NCBI RefSeq assembly: GCF_000146675.1
Contig: NZ_GL397214.1
Location: 2,316,112-2,380,111 of the forward strand
DNA length: 64,000 nucleotides
Direction: 5' to 3'
Source: Hoylesella marshii DSM 16973 = JCM 13450
GTDB lineage: Bacteria > Bacteroidota > Bacteroidia > Bacteroidales > Bacteroidaceae
In this document: positions 26,493-35,831 of the stretch, one piece after another
How positions within the stretch are numbered: the stretch's first letter is position 1
Layout of the letters: every line of letters begins with the position of its first letter
Position numbers and translations under genes: made by a program
The notes under the pieces: generated by a model
What the model was told of the DNA's origin: nothing
The model's database searches: none
Seen by the model: the letters and a program-made list of their open reading frames with translations, nothing else

Positions 26493-27830
26493 ATGGAAGT
26501 TCAAAAAATCATGGCAGCCTTGGAGGCCAAACATCCAGGTGAATCAGAGTTCTTACAAGCAGTAAGAGAGGTTCTTCTCTCCGTAGAAGAAGTCTACAAT
26601 CAGCATCCCGAATTTGAGAAAGCGAAAGTGATTGAGCGTATGGTAGAGCCTGAGCGTATCATCACATTCCGTGTGCCTTGGGTAGATGACAAAGGTGAAG
26701 TACAGGTAAACATCGGTTATCGCGTACAGTTCAACGGCGCAATTGGTCCCTATAAGGGCGGTTTGCGGTTCCATCCGTCGGTAAACCTCTCTATCTTAAA
26801 GTTCCTCGGATTCGAACAAACCTTTAAGAACGCACTCACCACACTTCCTATGGGTGGTGGAAAAGGTGGTTCCGACTTCGCTCCCCGTGGAAAGAGCGAC
26901 GCTGAAATCATGCGCTTTTGCCAGGCTTTCATGACCGAACTATATCGTCATATCGGTCCTAACGTAGACGTTCCTGCAGGTGATATCGGTGTAGGTGGCC
27001 GTGAGATTGGCTATCTCTTCGGTATGTATAAGAAGCTTACTCACCAGTTTGAAGGTGTTCTTACCGGTAAAGCATTGGAATGGGGTGGCTCTATCTTCCG
27101 TCCTGAAGCAACCGGTTATGGTGCCCTCTACTTTGTACATCAGATGCTCGAGACCAAAGGTATCGACATTAAAGGAAAGACCATTGCACTCAGTGGCTTC
27201 GGTAACGTGGCTTGGGGTGCAGCAAAGAAAGCGACAGAGTTAGGAGCTAAAGTAATTACCATCAGTGGACCTGACGGTTATATACTTGATGAGGCAGGCT
27301 TAAACGCAGAGAAAATCGCTTATATGCTTGAATTGAGAAGCAGTGGTAACGACATCTGTGCACCTTATGCCGATAAGTTCCCGGGTTCTAAGTTCTTTGC
27401 TGGCAAGAAGCCTTGGGAGGCTAAAGCCGACATTTACCTGCCTTGTGCCACACAAAACGAGCTCAATGGAGAAGATGCAGCCAAGATTTTGGCCAACAAA
27501 CCCGTATGTGTTGCCGAAGTATCCAACATGGGTTGCACGGCAGAGGCATCCGAGAAATTTGTTGCAACCAAAACACTCTTTGCTCCGGGTAAGGCTGTAA
27601 ATGCAGGAGGTGTAGCCACTTCAGGTCTTGAAATGACACAGAACTCTATCCGTCTCTCATGGACAGGTAAGGAAGTAGACGAGCGTCTGCACCATATCAT
27701 GTCATCTATCCACGAACAGTGCGTGAAATACGGCACAGGAAAGGATGGTTACATTGACTACGTGAAGGGTGCGAACATTGCCGGATTCATGAAGGTTGCT
27801 CATGCCATGATGGCTCAGGGCATTGTATAA
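26493..27830 (+). CDS. gdhA: NADP-type glutamate dehydrogenase
   Basis: 445 aa, the usual length of the hexameric small GDH. It assimilates ammonium onto 2-oxoglutarate with NAD(P)H. Catalytic region PYKGGLRFHPSVN...GGGKGGSDF with the active Lys; Rossmann motif ALSGFGNVAWGAA near residue 235. It starts MEVQKIMAALEAKHPGE, typical of Bacteroidales enzymes. The rlpA-like gene follows 17 bases later. Confidence 0.97.
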   Translation: MEVQKIMAALEAKHPGESEFLQAVREVLLSVEEVYNQHPEFEKAKVIERMVEPERIITFRVPWVDDKGEVQVNIGYRVQFNGAIGPYKGGLRFHPSVNLSILKFLGFEQTFKNALTTLPMGGGKGGSDFAPRGKSDAEIMRFCQAFMTELYRHIGPNVDVPAGDIGVGGREIGYLFGMYKKLTHQFEGVLTGKALEWGGSIFRPEATGYGALYFVHQMLETKGIDIKGKTIALSGFGNVAWGAAKKATELGAKVITISGPDGYILDEAGLNAEKIAYMLELRSSGNDICAPYADKFPGSKFFAGKKPWEAKADIYLPCATQNELNGEDAAKILANKPVCVAEVSNMGCTAEASEKFVATKTLFAPGKAVNAGGVATSGLEMTQNSIRLSWTGKEVDERLHHIMSSIHEQCVKYGTGKDGYIDYVKGANIAGFMKVAHAMMAQGIV

Positions 27831-27847
27831 ATGTAAAATATAATATA

Positions 27848-28474
27848 GTGATATATCGGAGAAGCATCGTCACGATATTATCGATACTGTTTAGCCTTAC
27901 TGCTCTGTTTGCACAACAGAGGGGTAAGGCTTCTTTTTATTCAAAGAGGGCAACAGGTGCTAGGACAAGTAGCGGTGCAAGAGTGCACCACGACAGCCTT
28001 ACCTGTGCACATCGTACTTACCCTTTCGGCAGCATTCTTAAAGTAACAAACCTATCAAACGGCCTTTCTGTATTGGTGAAAGTAACCGACCGAGGCCCAT
28101 ATAGAAGAGGCCGCGTCATCGACTTATCATGGAGAGCAGCTAAGGAGATTGGCATGCTGTCTCAAGGGGTTGCCACTGTAGAGATAGAGTTGGCCAACAC
28201 CGTTAAGATTCCCTATCGAGATGAAACGCCGATAACACTCCCACAGATAGACTTCCAAGTCAACGACGAAGGCTACAGTCTTACTGAAAGATGGAAAAAA
28301 GATACCGTGGATGAGGCCACATTATCGGCCAAGATGAATCGGAAATCCATCAAACAAAAACAAGCAGTAAAGGCGATGAAGCCAACCTCTACTCCTAAAC
28401 CTACAGATACCAACAAGCCTTCTGCTAAGGAACAATCTCTCAAGATAGAAAAGGCACCTCCTCGTTTTCCATAA
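27848..28474 (+). CDS. RlpA-like septal ring protein (double-psi barrel)
   Basis: 208 aa starting with GTG; no SD site. Signal peptide about 1-22 (TALFAQQ). RlpA double-psi beta-barrel at about 24-118: GKASFYSKRATGARTSSGAR, THRTYPFGS-like segment and VKVTDRGPY with the catalytic-type Asp. There is no SPOR domain; the C-terminal about 80 residues are a Lys/Pro/Thr-rich tail. Probably cleaves or binds peptidoglycan strands. Cotranscribed with gdhA by spacing, though function does not explain it. Confidence 0.85.
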   Translation: MIYRRSIVTILSILFSLTALFAQQRGKASFYSKRATGARTSSGARVHHDSLTCAHRTYPFGSILKVTNLSNGLSVLVKVTDRGPYRRGRVIDLSWRAAKEIGMLSQGVATVEIELANTVKIPYRDETPITLPQIDFQVNDEGYSLTERWKKDTVDEATLSAKMNRKSIKQKQAVKAMKPTSTPKPTDTNKPSAKEQSLKIEKAPPRFP

Positions 28475-28792
28475 GGCGGGCACGTAGCTGACGAGAGCCG
28501 CACTTATTTCTTGTTCCTTTTCTCTTTCTATTTTTCCCCTTTCTCGCAGGCCTGAACCGAGACAGATTGCAACTCAATCTTATTCCTTTTCAAATCTTTT
28601 GTGTCCGCATCCCTTTCTATATCAATCAATTACCATCTCCAATAGTTTACTTCTATCTCTCTCTTGGTCTCCTATAAAACCGTAAAACCAACAATCAGAC
28701 CTCCTCATACAAAAACAGTAGGCAGCCCGTCATTGGTATCTCTCAACTTTTTCGTACCTTTGCATCAAATAGTTATATATAAAAAAGAAGAT
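28475..28792. other. Intergenic region with slyD promoter
   Basis: Pyrimidine-rich on the + strand, no gene or hairpin recognised. Ends with TACCTTTG (28755-28762), 31 bases before the slyD ATG. Confidence 0.5.
28755..28762 (+). promoter_or_regulatory. Promoter -7 element of slyD
   Basis: Exact TACCTTTG with TTGG about 20 bases upstream. It excludes the upstream ATG at 28664 as start. Confidence 0.65.
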
Positions 28793-29419
28793 ATGGAACA
28801 AACAGAGAACAAGTACTTAGCTGTGGCTTACACGCTGTATAAAATAACGAATGGGCAAGAAGAGTTGGTGGAGGAAGCGCCGGAAGACAAGCCTTTTTGC
28901 TTTATCAGCGGTTTTGGTACAACCATAGAATGCTTTGAGAGCAACGTAATAGGGCTGGAAACAAACGGCACTTTCGATTTTACGTTGAGTAAGCAAGAGG
29001 CCTATGGCGACCACGAAGCAGAGCGCGTGCTCGATTTAAGCAAAGATATTTTTACCATCAACGGCCATTTCGACCACGACAACATCTATGTCGATGCCAT
29101 TATTCCTTTGCAAAACGAAGATGGAAACAGGTTTAACGGTCGTGTGCTCGATATTTCCGACGATAAGGTGAAAGTAGATTTAAACCACCCTTTGGCAGGT
29201 TGCGACCTCCATTTCGTAGGGAAAATAGTAGAAAACCGTGAAGCAACAAAAGACGAAATACAGTCTATGCTCAACGCGTTGAGTGGCGAGGGAAGTTGTG
29301 GATGCGGTTGTGGAAGCTGTGGTTGCGAAGAGGGAGACGGGCACGAAGGCTGCCACCATGGCCACGAACACCACCATCACCACGGCCATGGACATGACGG
29401 CAGATGCGGGTGTCATTGA
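28793..29419 (+). CDS. slyD: SlyD-type FKBP peptidyl-prolyl isomerase with metal-binding tail
   Basis: 208 aa. FKBP domain with inserted flap (about 1-165; SGFGTTIECFE, LSKQEAYGD, VDLNHPLAGCDLHF are conserved positions). The last about 40 residues are a Gly/Cys/His tail (GSCGCGCGSCGCEEGDG, then His runs), as in SlyD proteins that hold Ni or Zn. Cytoplasmic chaperone and possible metal donor. aroC follows 76 bases later. Confidence 0.93.
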   Translation: MEQTENKYLAVAYTLYKITNGQEELVEEAPEDKPFCFISGFGTTIECFESNVIGLETNGTFDFTLSKQEAYGDHEAERVLDLSKDIFTINGHFDHDNIYVDAIIPLQNEDGNRFNGRVLDISDDKVKVDLNHPLAGCDLHFVGKIVENREATKDEIQSMLNALSGEGSCGCGCGSCGCEEGDGHEGCHHGHEHHHHHGHGHDGRCGCH

Positions 29420-29495
29420 AACAACCCTGTTACGAAGATACGAGAAACATCGGTAAGGATACCGACAAAACCTTGGATAGAAACGGACGGCAACA

Positions 29496-30575
29496 ATGAG
29501 CAACACTTTCGGCAACATATTCAGATTGACTTCCTTCGGCGAAAGTCATGGCGAAGCCATAGGAGGGATTATCGATGGGATGCCCGCCGGTATCGAAATA
29601 GATGATGCGTTCGTGCAAAACGAGCTGCAAAGACGTCGCCCGGGACAGAGCAAACTTACCACCGGCCGCCAAGAAAGCGACCGAGTGGAGTTGCTAAGTG
29701 GTATTTTTGAAGGCAAATCCACCGGCTGTCCGATAGGTTTTATGATACATAACACCCATCAGTATTCTAAGGATTACGACAACATACAACACCTTTTTCG
29801 TCCCTCACACGCTGATTTTACCTACTATAAGAAGTATGGTTTGCGCGATTTTCGAGGCGGAGGACGCTCTTCAGCCCGTGTTACCATTGCGCGATGTGTG
29901 GCCGGTGCGCTTGCAAAATTAGCCTTACGACAGATTGGAGTAGAGATTCTGGCCTATACATCGCAAATAGGCACACTTGCATTACAGAACGATTATCGGC
30001 TCTATGACCTTGCACAAGCAGAAGAAAATCCTGTTCGCTGCCCCGACAAACAAATGGCTCGTGAGATGGAGAACCTCATTCTTTCGGTCAAAGAGGCCGG
30101 CGACACCGTGGGAGGAGTCGTCACCTGTGTCGTAAAAGGTTGCCCCGCAGGTCTCGGTGAACCGGAGTTTGGAAAGCTACATGCTGCTCTTGGCAGCGCA
30201 ATGCTTAGCATCAATGCCGTGAAAGGCTTTGAATACGGACTTGGATTTGAAAGTGCTCGGGGGAGAGGAAGCGAGCAAAACGATGTTTTCGTGAATGAGA
30301 ACGGGAATATAAAGACCTCAACAAACAACAGCGGAGGCATACAAGGAGGCATCAGCAATGGAGCAGACATTTATTTCAGGGTAGCTTTTAAACCTGTTGC
30401 CACCCTGCTCCGTCACCAAGACACTTTAAATACCGACGGCTTGCCTGCCGCTTTCACCACGCAGGGGAGACATGACCCGTGTGCCGTACCCAGAGCTGTA
30501 CCCATCGTCGAGGCAATGGCAGCCATGACAATACTCGACTTTTACCTTCTTGGAAAGACAACTTTCATCCGCTAA
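29496..30575 (+). CDS. aroC: Chorismate synthase
   Basis: Last shikimate step (EPSP to chorismate, needs reduced FMN). 359 aa, normal. Signatures: [10 protein letters not shown] near residue 10, [16 protein letters not shown], and [14 protein letters not shown]. The 22-bp array C begins at the final base of its stop codon. Confidence 0.97.
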   Translation: MSNTFGNIFRLTSFGESHGEAIGGIIDGMPAGIEIDDAFVQNELQRRRPGQSKLTTGRQESDRVELLSGIFEGKSTGCPIGFMIHNTHQYSKDYDNIQHLFRPSHADFTYYKKYGLRDFRGGGRSSARVTIARCVAGALAKLALRQIGVEILAYTSQIGTLALQNDYRLYDLAQAEENPVRCPDKQMAREMENLILSVKEAGDTVGGVVTCVVKGCPAGLGEPEFGKLHAALGSAMLSINAVKGFEYGLGFESARGRGSEQNDVFVNENGNIKTSTNNSGGIQGGISNGADIYFRVAFKPVATLLRHQDTLNTDGLPAAFTTQGRHDPCAVPRAVPIVEAMAAMTILDFYLLGKTTFIR

Positions 30576-30662
30576 AAGCTATCCTTTCATCGCCTCAAAG
30601 CTATCTTTTTAAGTCTTCAAAGCTATCCTTTTACACGCTCAAAGCATACCTTTTTCATTTTG
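30575..30662 (+). repeat. 22-bp tandem array C (4 units)
   Basis: Units start at 30575, 30597, 30619 and 30641; the consensus begins AAAGCTATCCTTTTA and ends CTC. The fourth unit is degenerate (AAAGCATACC). It starts at the last base of the aroC stop codon, so it lies in the 3' UTR. Confidence 0.9.
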
Positions 30663-31092
30663 TTTTGTATGCTGCTGATTATCAATAGTTTATCATTCAT
30701 GCGCGAGTTCGGGACAAGAGAATTTTATCTAATAGCCCCATCGGGGCGAAAGACCTTAGACAGGGGTAAGTGATAGCGTAGCCCCTGTGTCGTGGAGTCC
30801 CGCAGTCTAAGCCCTGAAACGAAGTTCGCTGAAACGGAGAGGAAGCAAAGGCGACAGAACACTAATCTTCCTTCACCCCTACAGGGTTCATCTTTCCACA
30901 CATGCTTATCAGGGGTTGCCTTTTTGCTTCACGTCCCGTTTTGTGCCGGCGATTTGCAATTGCTCTCTTACGAGCTCCATGCCCTGCCTAAGGTCTGTCG
31001 CCCCCTCGGGGCTTACAGTCCGATAGCCTTATCCCAAACTCGCGTATCTTATGATGCCATGAGGCGTAGCCTAAGCGCTGTAAGCGCGTAAC

Positions 31093-31224
31093 ATATCAAG
31101 CCCAGCGCATAGCATCGGGTAGATGACACTCCCCCCAATAAGCTCTGAAGGAGTGCAATATGTTAGCCCAGCGCATAGCGCTGGGTATAGAGCATTCCCC
31201 TAAATGGAGCGCTGTAAGTGCGCC
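31093..31224 (+). repeat. Long direct repeat, copy 1
   Basis: Nearly the same as 31684-31815: GCCCAGCGCATAGCATCGGG, AGATGACACTCCCCC, AATAAGCTCTGAAGGAG, GCGCTGGGTATAGAGCATTC, then the AATGGAGC module. Confidence 0.8.
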
Positions 31225-31291
31225 ACATCCCGTTCATCTATATATATGAAAATGAAAGAAAAAGGTCTTTCGCACTTACAGCGCTCCATTT
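31202..31291. repeat. 21-bp inverted repeat around a 48-bp spacer
   Basis: AATGGAGCGCTGTAAGTGCG (31203-31222) and its exact reverse complement (31271-31290), extended by one A-T pair. In RNA this would fold into a long hairpin. Each arm is also a copy of the dispersed AATGGAGC module. Confidence 0.85.
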
Positions 31292-31486
31292 TGTGGCGTC
31301 TTTTTACCCAAGGCGTTGCCTTGGGCTGACATCTTACGCGCCTACAGCGCTTACTTTTTAAGTCTTAAAAGCATGTAGTTGCAATTCACGCCAACCTACA
31401 TTTTACCTGCTCATAGGACAAGGATGAGTTCTGAAACGATGTTCGTTGTGCGAAGCGGATAAGCGGAACGAAAAGCAAAGTGTACA

Positions 31487-31790
31487 GTATGTTAGCCCAG
31501 CGCATAGTATTGGGTAGATGATACTCTCCCGAATAAGCTCTGCAAGAGTGCGGTATGTCAGCCTATCGCATAGTATTGGGTAGATGATACTCTCCCGAAT
31601 AAGCTCTGGAAGAGTGCGGTATGTCAGCCTATCGCATAGTATTGGGTAGATGATACTCTCCCGAATAAGCTCTGCAAGAGTGCGGTATATCAGCCTATCG
31701 CATAGCATCGGGTAGATGACACTCCCCCGAATAAGCTCTGAAGGAGCGCAATATGTCAGCCCAGCGCATAGCGCTGGGTATAGAGCATTC
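31487..31790 (+). repeat. 66-bp tandem array (4.6 units)
   Basis: Unit starts at 31487, 31553, 31619, 31685 and 31751 (exact 66-bp steps). Each unit runs GTATGTCAGCCTATCGCATA, GGGTAGATGATACTC, GAATAAGCTCTGCAAGAG. The first three units are almost identical; the last diverges. Because 66 is a multiple of 3, a spurious repetitive frame opens on the minus strand. Confidence 0.92.
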
Positions 31791-31815
31791 CCCTAAATGG
31801 AGCGCTGTAAGTGCG
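31684..31815 (+). repeat. Long direct repeat, copy 2
   Basis: Second copy of the 31093-31224 segment, forming the end of the 66-bp array and running into another AATGGAGC module at 31795-31816, followed by CATCCTTATTAATCATA, also found at 60537. Confidence 0.8.
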
Positions 31816-31909
31816 ACACATCCTTATTAATCATATACATGGAGGTGAAGCGGAATGCCTTTTACTCCCTTTGGGACTATTGGACAAGATTCTCTTATCC
31901 CGCCCTCGC

Positions 31910-31990
31910 GTATGAATTCCATCGCTTTCTGTCATCTTTTATTTGCTTGTCGACATCTGAACGAGTATCCGGCAAAATGTGTACAGGCTC
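31910..31990 (+). repeat. Dispersed intergenic repeat (family C), copy 2
   Basis: CTTTCTGTCATCTTTTATTTG then CTTGTCGACATC, followed by GTACAGGCTCTCATGACCAA; matches 41070-41105 and the inverted copy at 17032-17076. Confidence 0.6.
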
Positions 31991-32423
31991 TCATGACCAA
32001 CTTTCCTTTAAGAGATGACGGCGTGAATGGGAATCGGTTGGTAGATGAAACGAAAGAAAACCTTTTGTCTGAAATTTGGTTTTACACCATATTATATATA
32101 TAGACTTTAGGAAGCGGATATAGCATCGGCGGGGTCATTGTATGGATGTTTATTTTTTCTTCTTGGTTTTTCGGCATGAAAGGCCTGTTTTTCTTGATGA
32201 AGTTTGAAAAACAATCAGAATCTGACATTTTGTATAGCATAAGAGGTTACTTTACCTTCAATTAATACAAAAAAACGGTTCAGTAATCTTTCCTCTTGTT
32301 AATTTACTGACAATTTGGTTGGGAAATGATAACGTCTGTTATCGTTTTTCACTGTTTTTAGCGCGCTTTTATGGATTGAAAACAAAAAAAGTAGTAGATG
32401 AATGATTTTTTTTTGTCAGATTT

Positions 32424-32455
32424 TTTGGAACTTACTTAAAAATAACATATCTTTG
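32424..32455 (+). promoter_or_regulatory. Promoter of the SusC/D operon
   Basis: TTTG (32424-32427), 20 bases, TATCTTTG (32448-32455). It overlaps the in-frame GTG at 32455, ruling that out as start codon. No adjacent ECF sigma/anti-sigma or SusR-type regulator was found. Confidence 0.75.
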
Positions 32456-32505
32456 TGAATCATTTGAATAACACAAACAATTTATTAACTTTAACAAGAG
32501 GATTT

Positions 32506-35500
32506 ATGGACAAAAGACTTAGTATGGTGTTTGCCGGTCTGTTCCTATTTGTAGGAATGGCATTGGCACAGACTAAAATCTCCGGAACCGTAGTATCCCA
32601 AGAGGATGGTGAGCCTATCATAGGTGCATCTGTTGTTGTCCAAGGAAGTAAACTTGGAACCGTGACAAACATGGAAGGACACTTCTCTTTGGATGTTGCC
32701 GCTGGTAAAAAACTTGTTATCAGTTATGTAGGTATGGAGACTGTTACTGTAACAGCCCAGCCTAACATGCGGGTCGTGCTAAGACCCAATACGGCGCTCG
32801 AAGAAGTCGTCGTGACTGGTATGACAAAGATTGACAAGCGACTCTTTACGGGTTCTACTACGCAAATTGACGCCAAAGGCGCTAAGGTAGACGGTGTGGC
32901 CGACATCAGTCGTTCACTCGAAGGCCGCGCAGCAGGTGTTTCGGTGCAGAATGTATCGGGTACGTTCGGTACGGCGCCTAAGATTCGCGTGCGTGGTGCT
33001 ACTTCTATCTATGGTAGTTCAAAACCGTTATGGGTAGTAGATGGTGTCATTATGGAAGATGTGGTAGATGTTAGTGCTGACCAATTGTCATCAGGTGATG
33101 CTAACACCCTTATCAGTTCCGCTATTGCAGGTTTGAACTCAGACGACATCGAGAGCTTTCAAATCTTGAAAGACGGTTCTGCTACTTCTATTTACGGTGC
33201 TCGCGCTATGGCCGGTGTGATTGTTGTTACCACGAAGAAAGGTAAAGCCGGACAGGCACACATCAACTATACAGGTGAATACACCATGCGTCTGAAGCCC
33301 AGCTACAGGGAATTCAATATCATGAACTCACAAGACCAAATGGGTGTTTATCAGGAGTTACAGCAAAAAGGTTATCTGAATTATGCCGAGCTTGCTACTT
33401 CTGCCAGCAGCGGTATCTACGGAAAGATGTATCAACTCCTTAGCCAGTATGATCCCGCTACCGGTCAGTTCGCCCTTGCCAACACGGATGAAGCCATCGG
33501 AAACTATCTGAGAGCTGCCGAATATCGCAACACCAACTGGTTTGGCGACCTCTTCTCGAATGCCGTTATGCACAACCACTCCGTTAGTATCTCGGGTGGT
33601 ACGGACAAGGCACAGTTCTATTCTTCATTGAGTGCTATGTTCGACCCGGGTTGGACGAAGCAAAGCCGTGTACAGCGTTTCACCGGTAACTTGAACACTT
33701 CTTACCGCTTGTCCAGCAAGGTGAATGTAAACCTCATCAGCAATGCTTCTTATCGTAAGCAACGCGCTCCCGGTACATTGAGCAGTGAAACAGATGCCGT
33801 TACGGGAGAAGTGAAGCGCGACTTCGACATCAACCCCTATTCGTATGCTTTGAACACATCGAGGGCTTTGGATCCCAATGCCTACTATACACGTAACTAT
33901 GCTCCGTTCAATATCTATAACGAGTTGAATAACAACTATATGGACTTGAATGTGAACGATATCCGTGTACAGGGACGTCTGAATTATCATCCTATCAGCA
34001 AGGTAGAGCTTTCACTGCTTGCCTCAGCTAAGTTCTCCGCAACCTCGCAAGAACATATTATTAAGGATGAATCCAATCAGGCACAGGCCTATAGAGCTAT
34101 GGGTACATCTACCATCAGAAAGCGTAATCCGCTTCTCTACACAGACCCTGATAACCCCTATGCACTCCCTATGACTCTCCTTCCTGACGGTGGTATCTAC
34201 GAACGCACTGATAACAGAATGTTCGGATGGGACTTCCGTGCCACCGCACAGTACAACGACGTATATGCAAAAGACCATATCGTGAACTTCTATGGTGGTA
34301 TGGAGGCAAACTCTGCTGACCGTCGGTCGAATTGGTTCCGTGGCTGGGGTATGCAATACTCTATGGGTGAAATCCCCAACTATGTTTACCAAGTATTTAA
34401 GAAGGGCGTGGAAACGAACTTGGACTACTACACGTTGAGCAACAAACATAACCGTAGTGTGGCTTTCTTCGGAACAGCTTCCTATTCATATAAAGGTATC
34501 TACAACCTCAACGGTACCGTGCGTTATGAAGGTTCTAACCGTCTGGGACACAGTAACAGTGCCCGTTGGCTGCCTACATGGAATATTTCGGGTGCATGGA
34601 ACGTGCATGAAGAAAAGTGGTTTAACCAGTTCGAGAAAGTAATGTCTTTCCTCAAGCTGCGTCTGTCTTACTCTCTGACGGCCGAACCGCCTTCCGTTAC
34701 CAACTCGTTGGCTGTCATCGGAAGCCGTACACCTTGGCGTCCGTTTTCAAGTGTAAGGGAAAGTGAGCTGTACCTCTCTGCATTGGCAAACGAAGATTTG
34801 ACCTATGAGAAGAAACACGAGTTCAACATTGGTCTCGATATGGGATTCCTGAAAAACCGTATCAACTTCACAGTAGACTGGTATAAACGTAACAACTACG
34901 ACCTGATAGGTCCTGCTACAACACAAGGTATCGGCGGTCAGGTTACGAAATACGGTAATATCGCTACGATGAAATCCAATGGTATTGAGTTGTCGCTTTC
35001 TACAGTGAATATTAAAAACAAGGACTTCTCTTGGACAACCAACTTCATCTATTCGCATACACACAATGAAGTGACGAAGTTGGATACCGACGAACGACTC
35101 ATCGACTATGTTTCCGGACAGGGCTTTACCCAAGTGGGATACCCCGTAAGAGCATTGTTCTCTATTCCGTTCAAAGGCCTGAATCACGAAGGTTTGCCGA
35201 CTTTCCTCGATCAGGATGGCAACATCACGACCACCGGAATCTATTTCCAGACCCGTGACCCCGAAAAGTTGAAGTTCTTGAAGTATGAAGGTAGCGTGGA
35301 TCCCACCGACGTAGGTAGTTTTGGAAACATCTTTACCTATAAAGGAATCACGTTGAATGTGTTCGTTACCTATTCTTTTGGAAACGTGGTTCGCTTAGAC
35401 CCCGTATTCTCGAACAGATATGATGACCTCACTTCTACACCGAAAGAATTTAAAAACCGCTGGACAGTTCCGGGCGACGAGCGCAGAACCAATGTGCCAG

Positions 35501-35817
35501 GAATTGCAAGTCTCCGTCAGAACAACTTGGATCCGCACTTAAGTTATGCTTACAATGCCTATAACTTCTCTGATGCCCGTATTGCTAAAGGCGACTTTAT
35601 TCGTATGAAAGAGATATCTTTGGCATACGACTTCCCAAGGAGTCTTGCCAGTCGTTTGAGCCTGACCAATCTCGCGTTGAAGCTCCAAGCCACCAACCTT
35701 TTCCTGATATATGCTGATAAGAAGCTGAACGGACAAGATCCGGAGTTCTTCAATTCTGGTGGTGTGGCTGTGCCGATGCCTAAACAGTTTACACTTACAT
35801 TAAGATTAGGACTATAA
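32506..35817 (+). CDS. SusC-family TonB-dependent outer-membrane transporter
   Basis: 1103 aa from ATG 32506 (AAGAGGA just upstream). Signal peptide about 1-22 (GMALAQ). Carboxypeptidase-D-like regulatory domain about 24-100 (KISGTVVSQEDGEPIIGASV, SYVGMETVTV), TonB box region LEEVVVTG, plug domain (KIRVRGATSIYGSSKPLWVV, SIYGARAMAGVIVVTTKKG), then a 22-strand barrel to the C-terminal LTLRLGL. No N-terminal secretin/TonB (STN) domain, so it is not an anti-sigma-signalling type. Paired with SusD downstream; it imports an oligomeric substrate across the outer membrane. Confidence 0.95.
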   Translation: MDKRLSMVFAGLFLFVGMALAQTKISGTVVSQEDGEPIIGASVVVQGSKLGTVTNMEGHFSLDVAAGKKLVISYVGMETVTVTAQPNMRVVLRPNTALEEVVVTGMTKIDKRLFTGSTTQIDAKGAKVDGVADISRSLEGRAAGVSVQNVSGTFGTAPKIRVRGATSIYGSSKPLWVVDGVIMEDVVDVSADQLSSGDANTLISSAIAGLNSDDIESFQILKDGSATSIYGARAMAGVIVVTTKKGKAGQAHINYTGEYTMRLKPSYREFNIMNSQDQMGVYQELQQKGYLNYAELATSASSGIYGKMYQLLSQYDPATGQFALANTDEAIGNYLRAAEYRNTNWFGDLFSNAVMHNHSVSISGGTDKAQFYSSLSAMFDPGWTKQSRVQRFTGNLNTSYRLSSKVNVNLISNASYRKQRAPGTLSSETDAVTGEVKRDFDINPYSYALNTSRALDPNAYYTRNYAPFNIYNELNNNYMDLNVNDIRVQGRLNYHPISKVELSLLASAKFSATSQEHIIKDESNQAQAYRAMGTSTIRKRNPLLYTDPDNPYALPMTLLPDGGIYERTDNRMFGWDFRATAQYNDVYAKDHIVNFYGGMEANSADRRSNWFRGWGMQYSMGEIPNYVYQVFKKGVETNLDYYTLSNKHNRSVAFFGTASYSYKGIYNLNGTVRYEGSNRLGHSNSARWLPTWNISGAWNVHEEKWFNQFEKVMSFLKLRLSYSLTAEPPSVTNSLAVIGSRTPWRPFSSVRESELYLSALANEDLTYEKKHEFNIGLDMGFLKNRINFTVDWYKRNNYDLIGPATTQGIGGQVTKYGNIATMKSNGIELSLSTVNIKNKDFSWTTNFIYSHTHNEVTKLDTDERLIDYVSGQGFTQVGYPVRALFSIPFKGLNHEGLPTFLDQDGNITTTGIYFQTRDPEKLKFLKYEGSVDPTDVGSFGNIFTYKGITLNVFVTYSFGNVVRLDPVFSNRYDDLTSTPKEFKNRWTVPGDERRTNVPGIASLRQNNLDPHLSYAYNAYNFSDARIAKGDFIRMKEISLAYDFPRSLASRLSLTNLALKLQATNLFLIYADKKLNGQDPEFFNSGGVAVPMPKQFTLTLRLGL

Positions 35818-35831
35818 AAATACGTTTCATT

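Larger units (their letters stand above)
30663..32423. other. 1.8-kb non-coding repeat-rich region
   Basis: No credible gene. Contains mosaic dispersed modules: GCGAGTTCGGGACAAGAGAA (30703-30745, inverted), GAAGTTCGCTGAAACG (about 30820), CTTATCCCAAACTCGCG (about 31025), a 21-bp inverted pair (31202-31291), a pair of about 130-bp direct repeats (31093-31224 and 31684-31815), a 66-bp tandem array (31487-31790), a family C copy (about 31910-31990), then AT-rich DNA before the SusC promoter. Confidence 0.7.

Noticed and set aside
30575..30662. CRISPR array
   Set aside because: The period is 22 bp with no unique spacers of 30 bp or more, and no cas genes are near; these are plain tandem repeats.
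31403..31708. 101-aa repetitive frame on the minus strand
   Set aside because: It is only the 66-bp array read in one frame; 66 is a multiple of 3 so the frame stays open by default. No start context or family.
30663..32423. Insertion sequence in the repeat-rich gap
   Set aside because: No transposase frame or clear terminal inverted repeats with target duplications were seen.
32455..32505. GTG at 32455 as the SusC start
   Set aside because: It falls inside the -7 element; ATG 32506 has an AAGAGGA site and a proper signal peptide.
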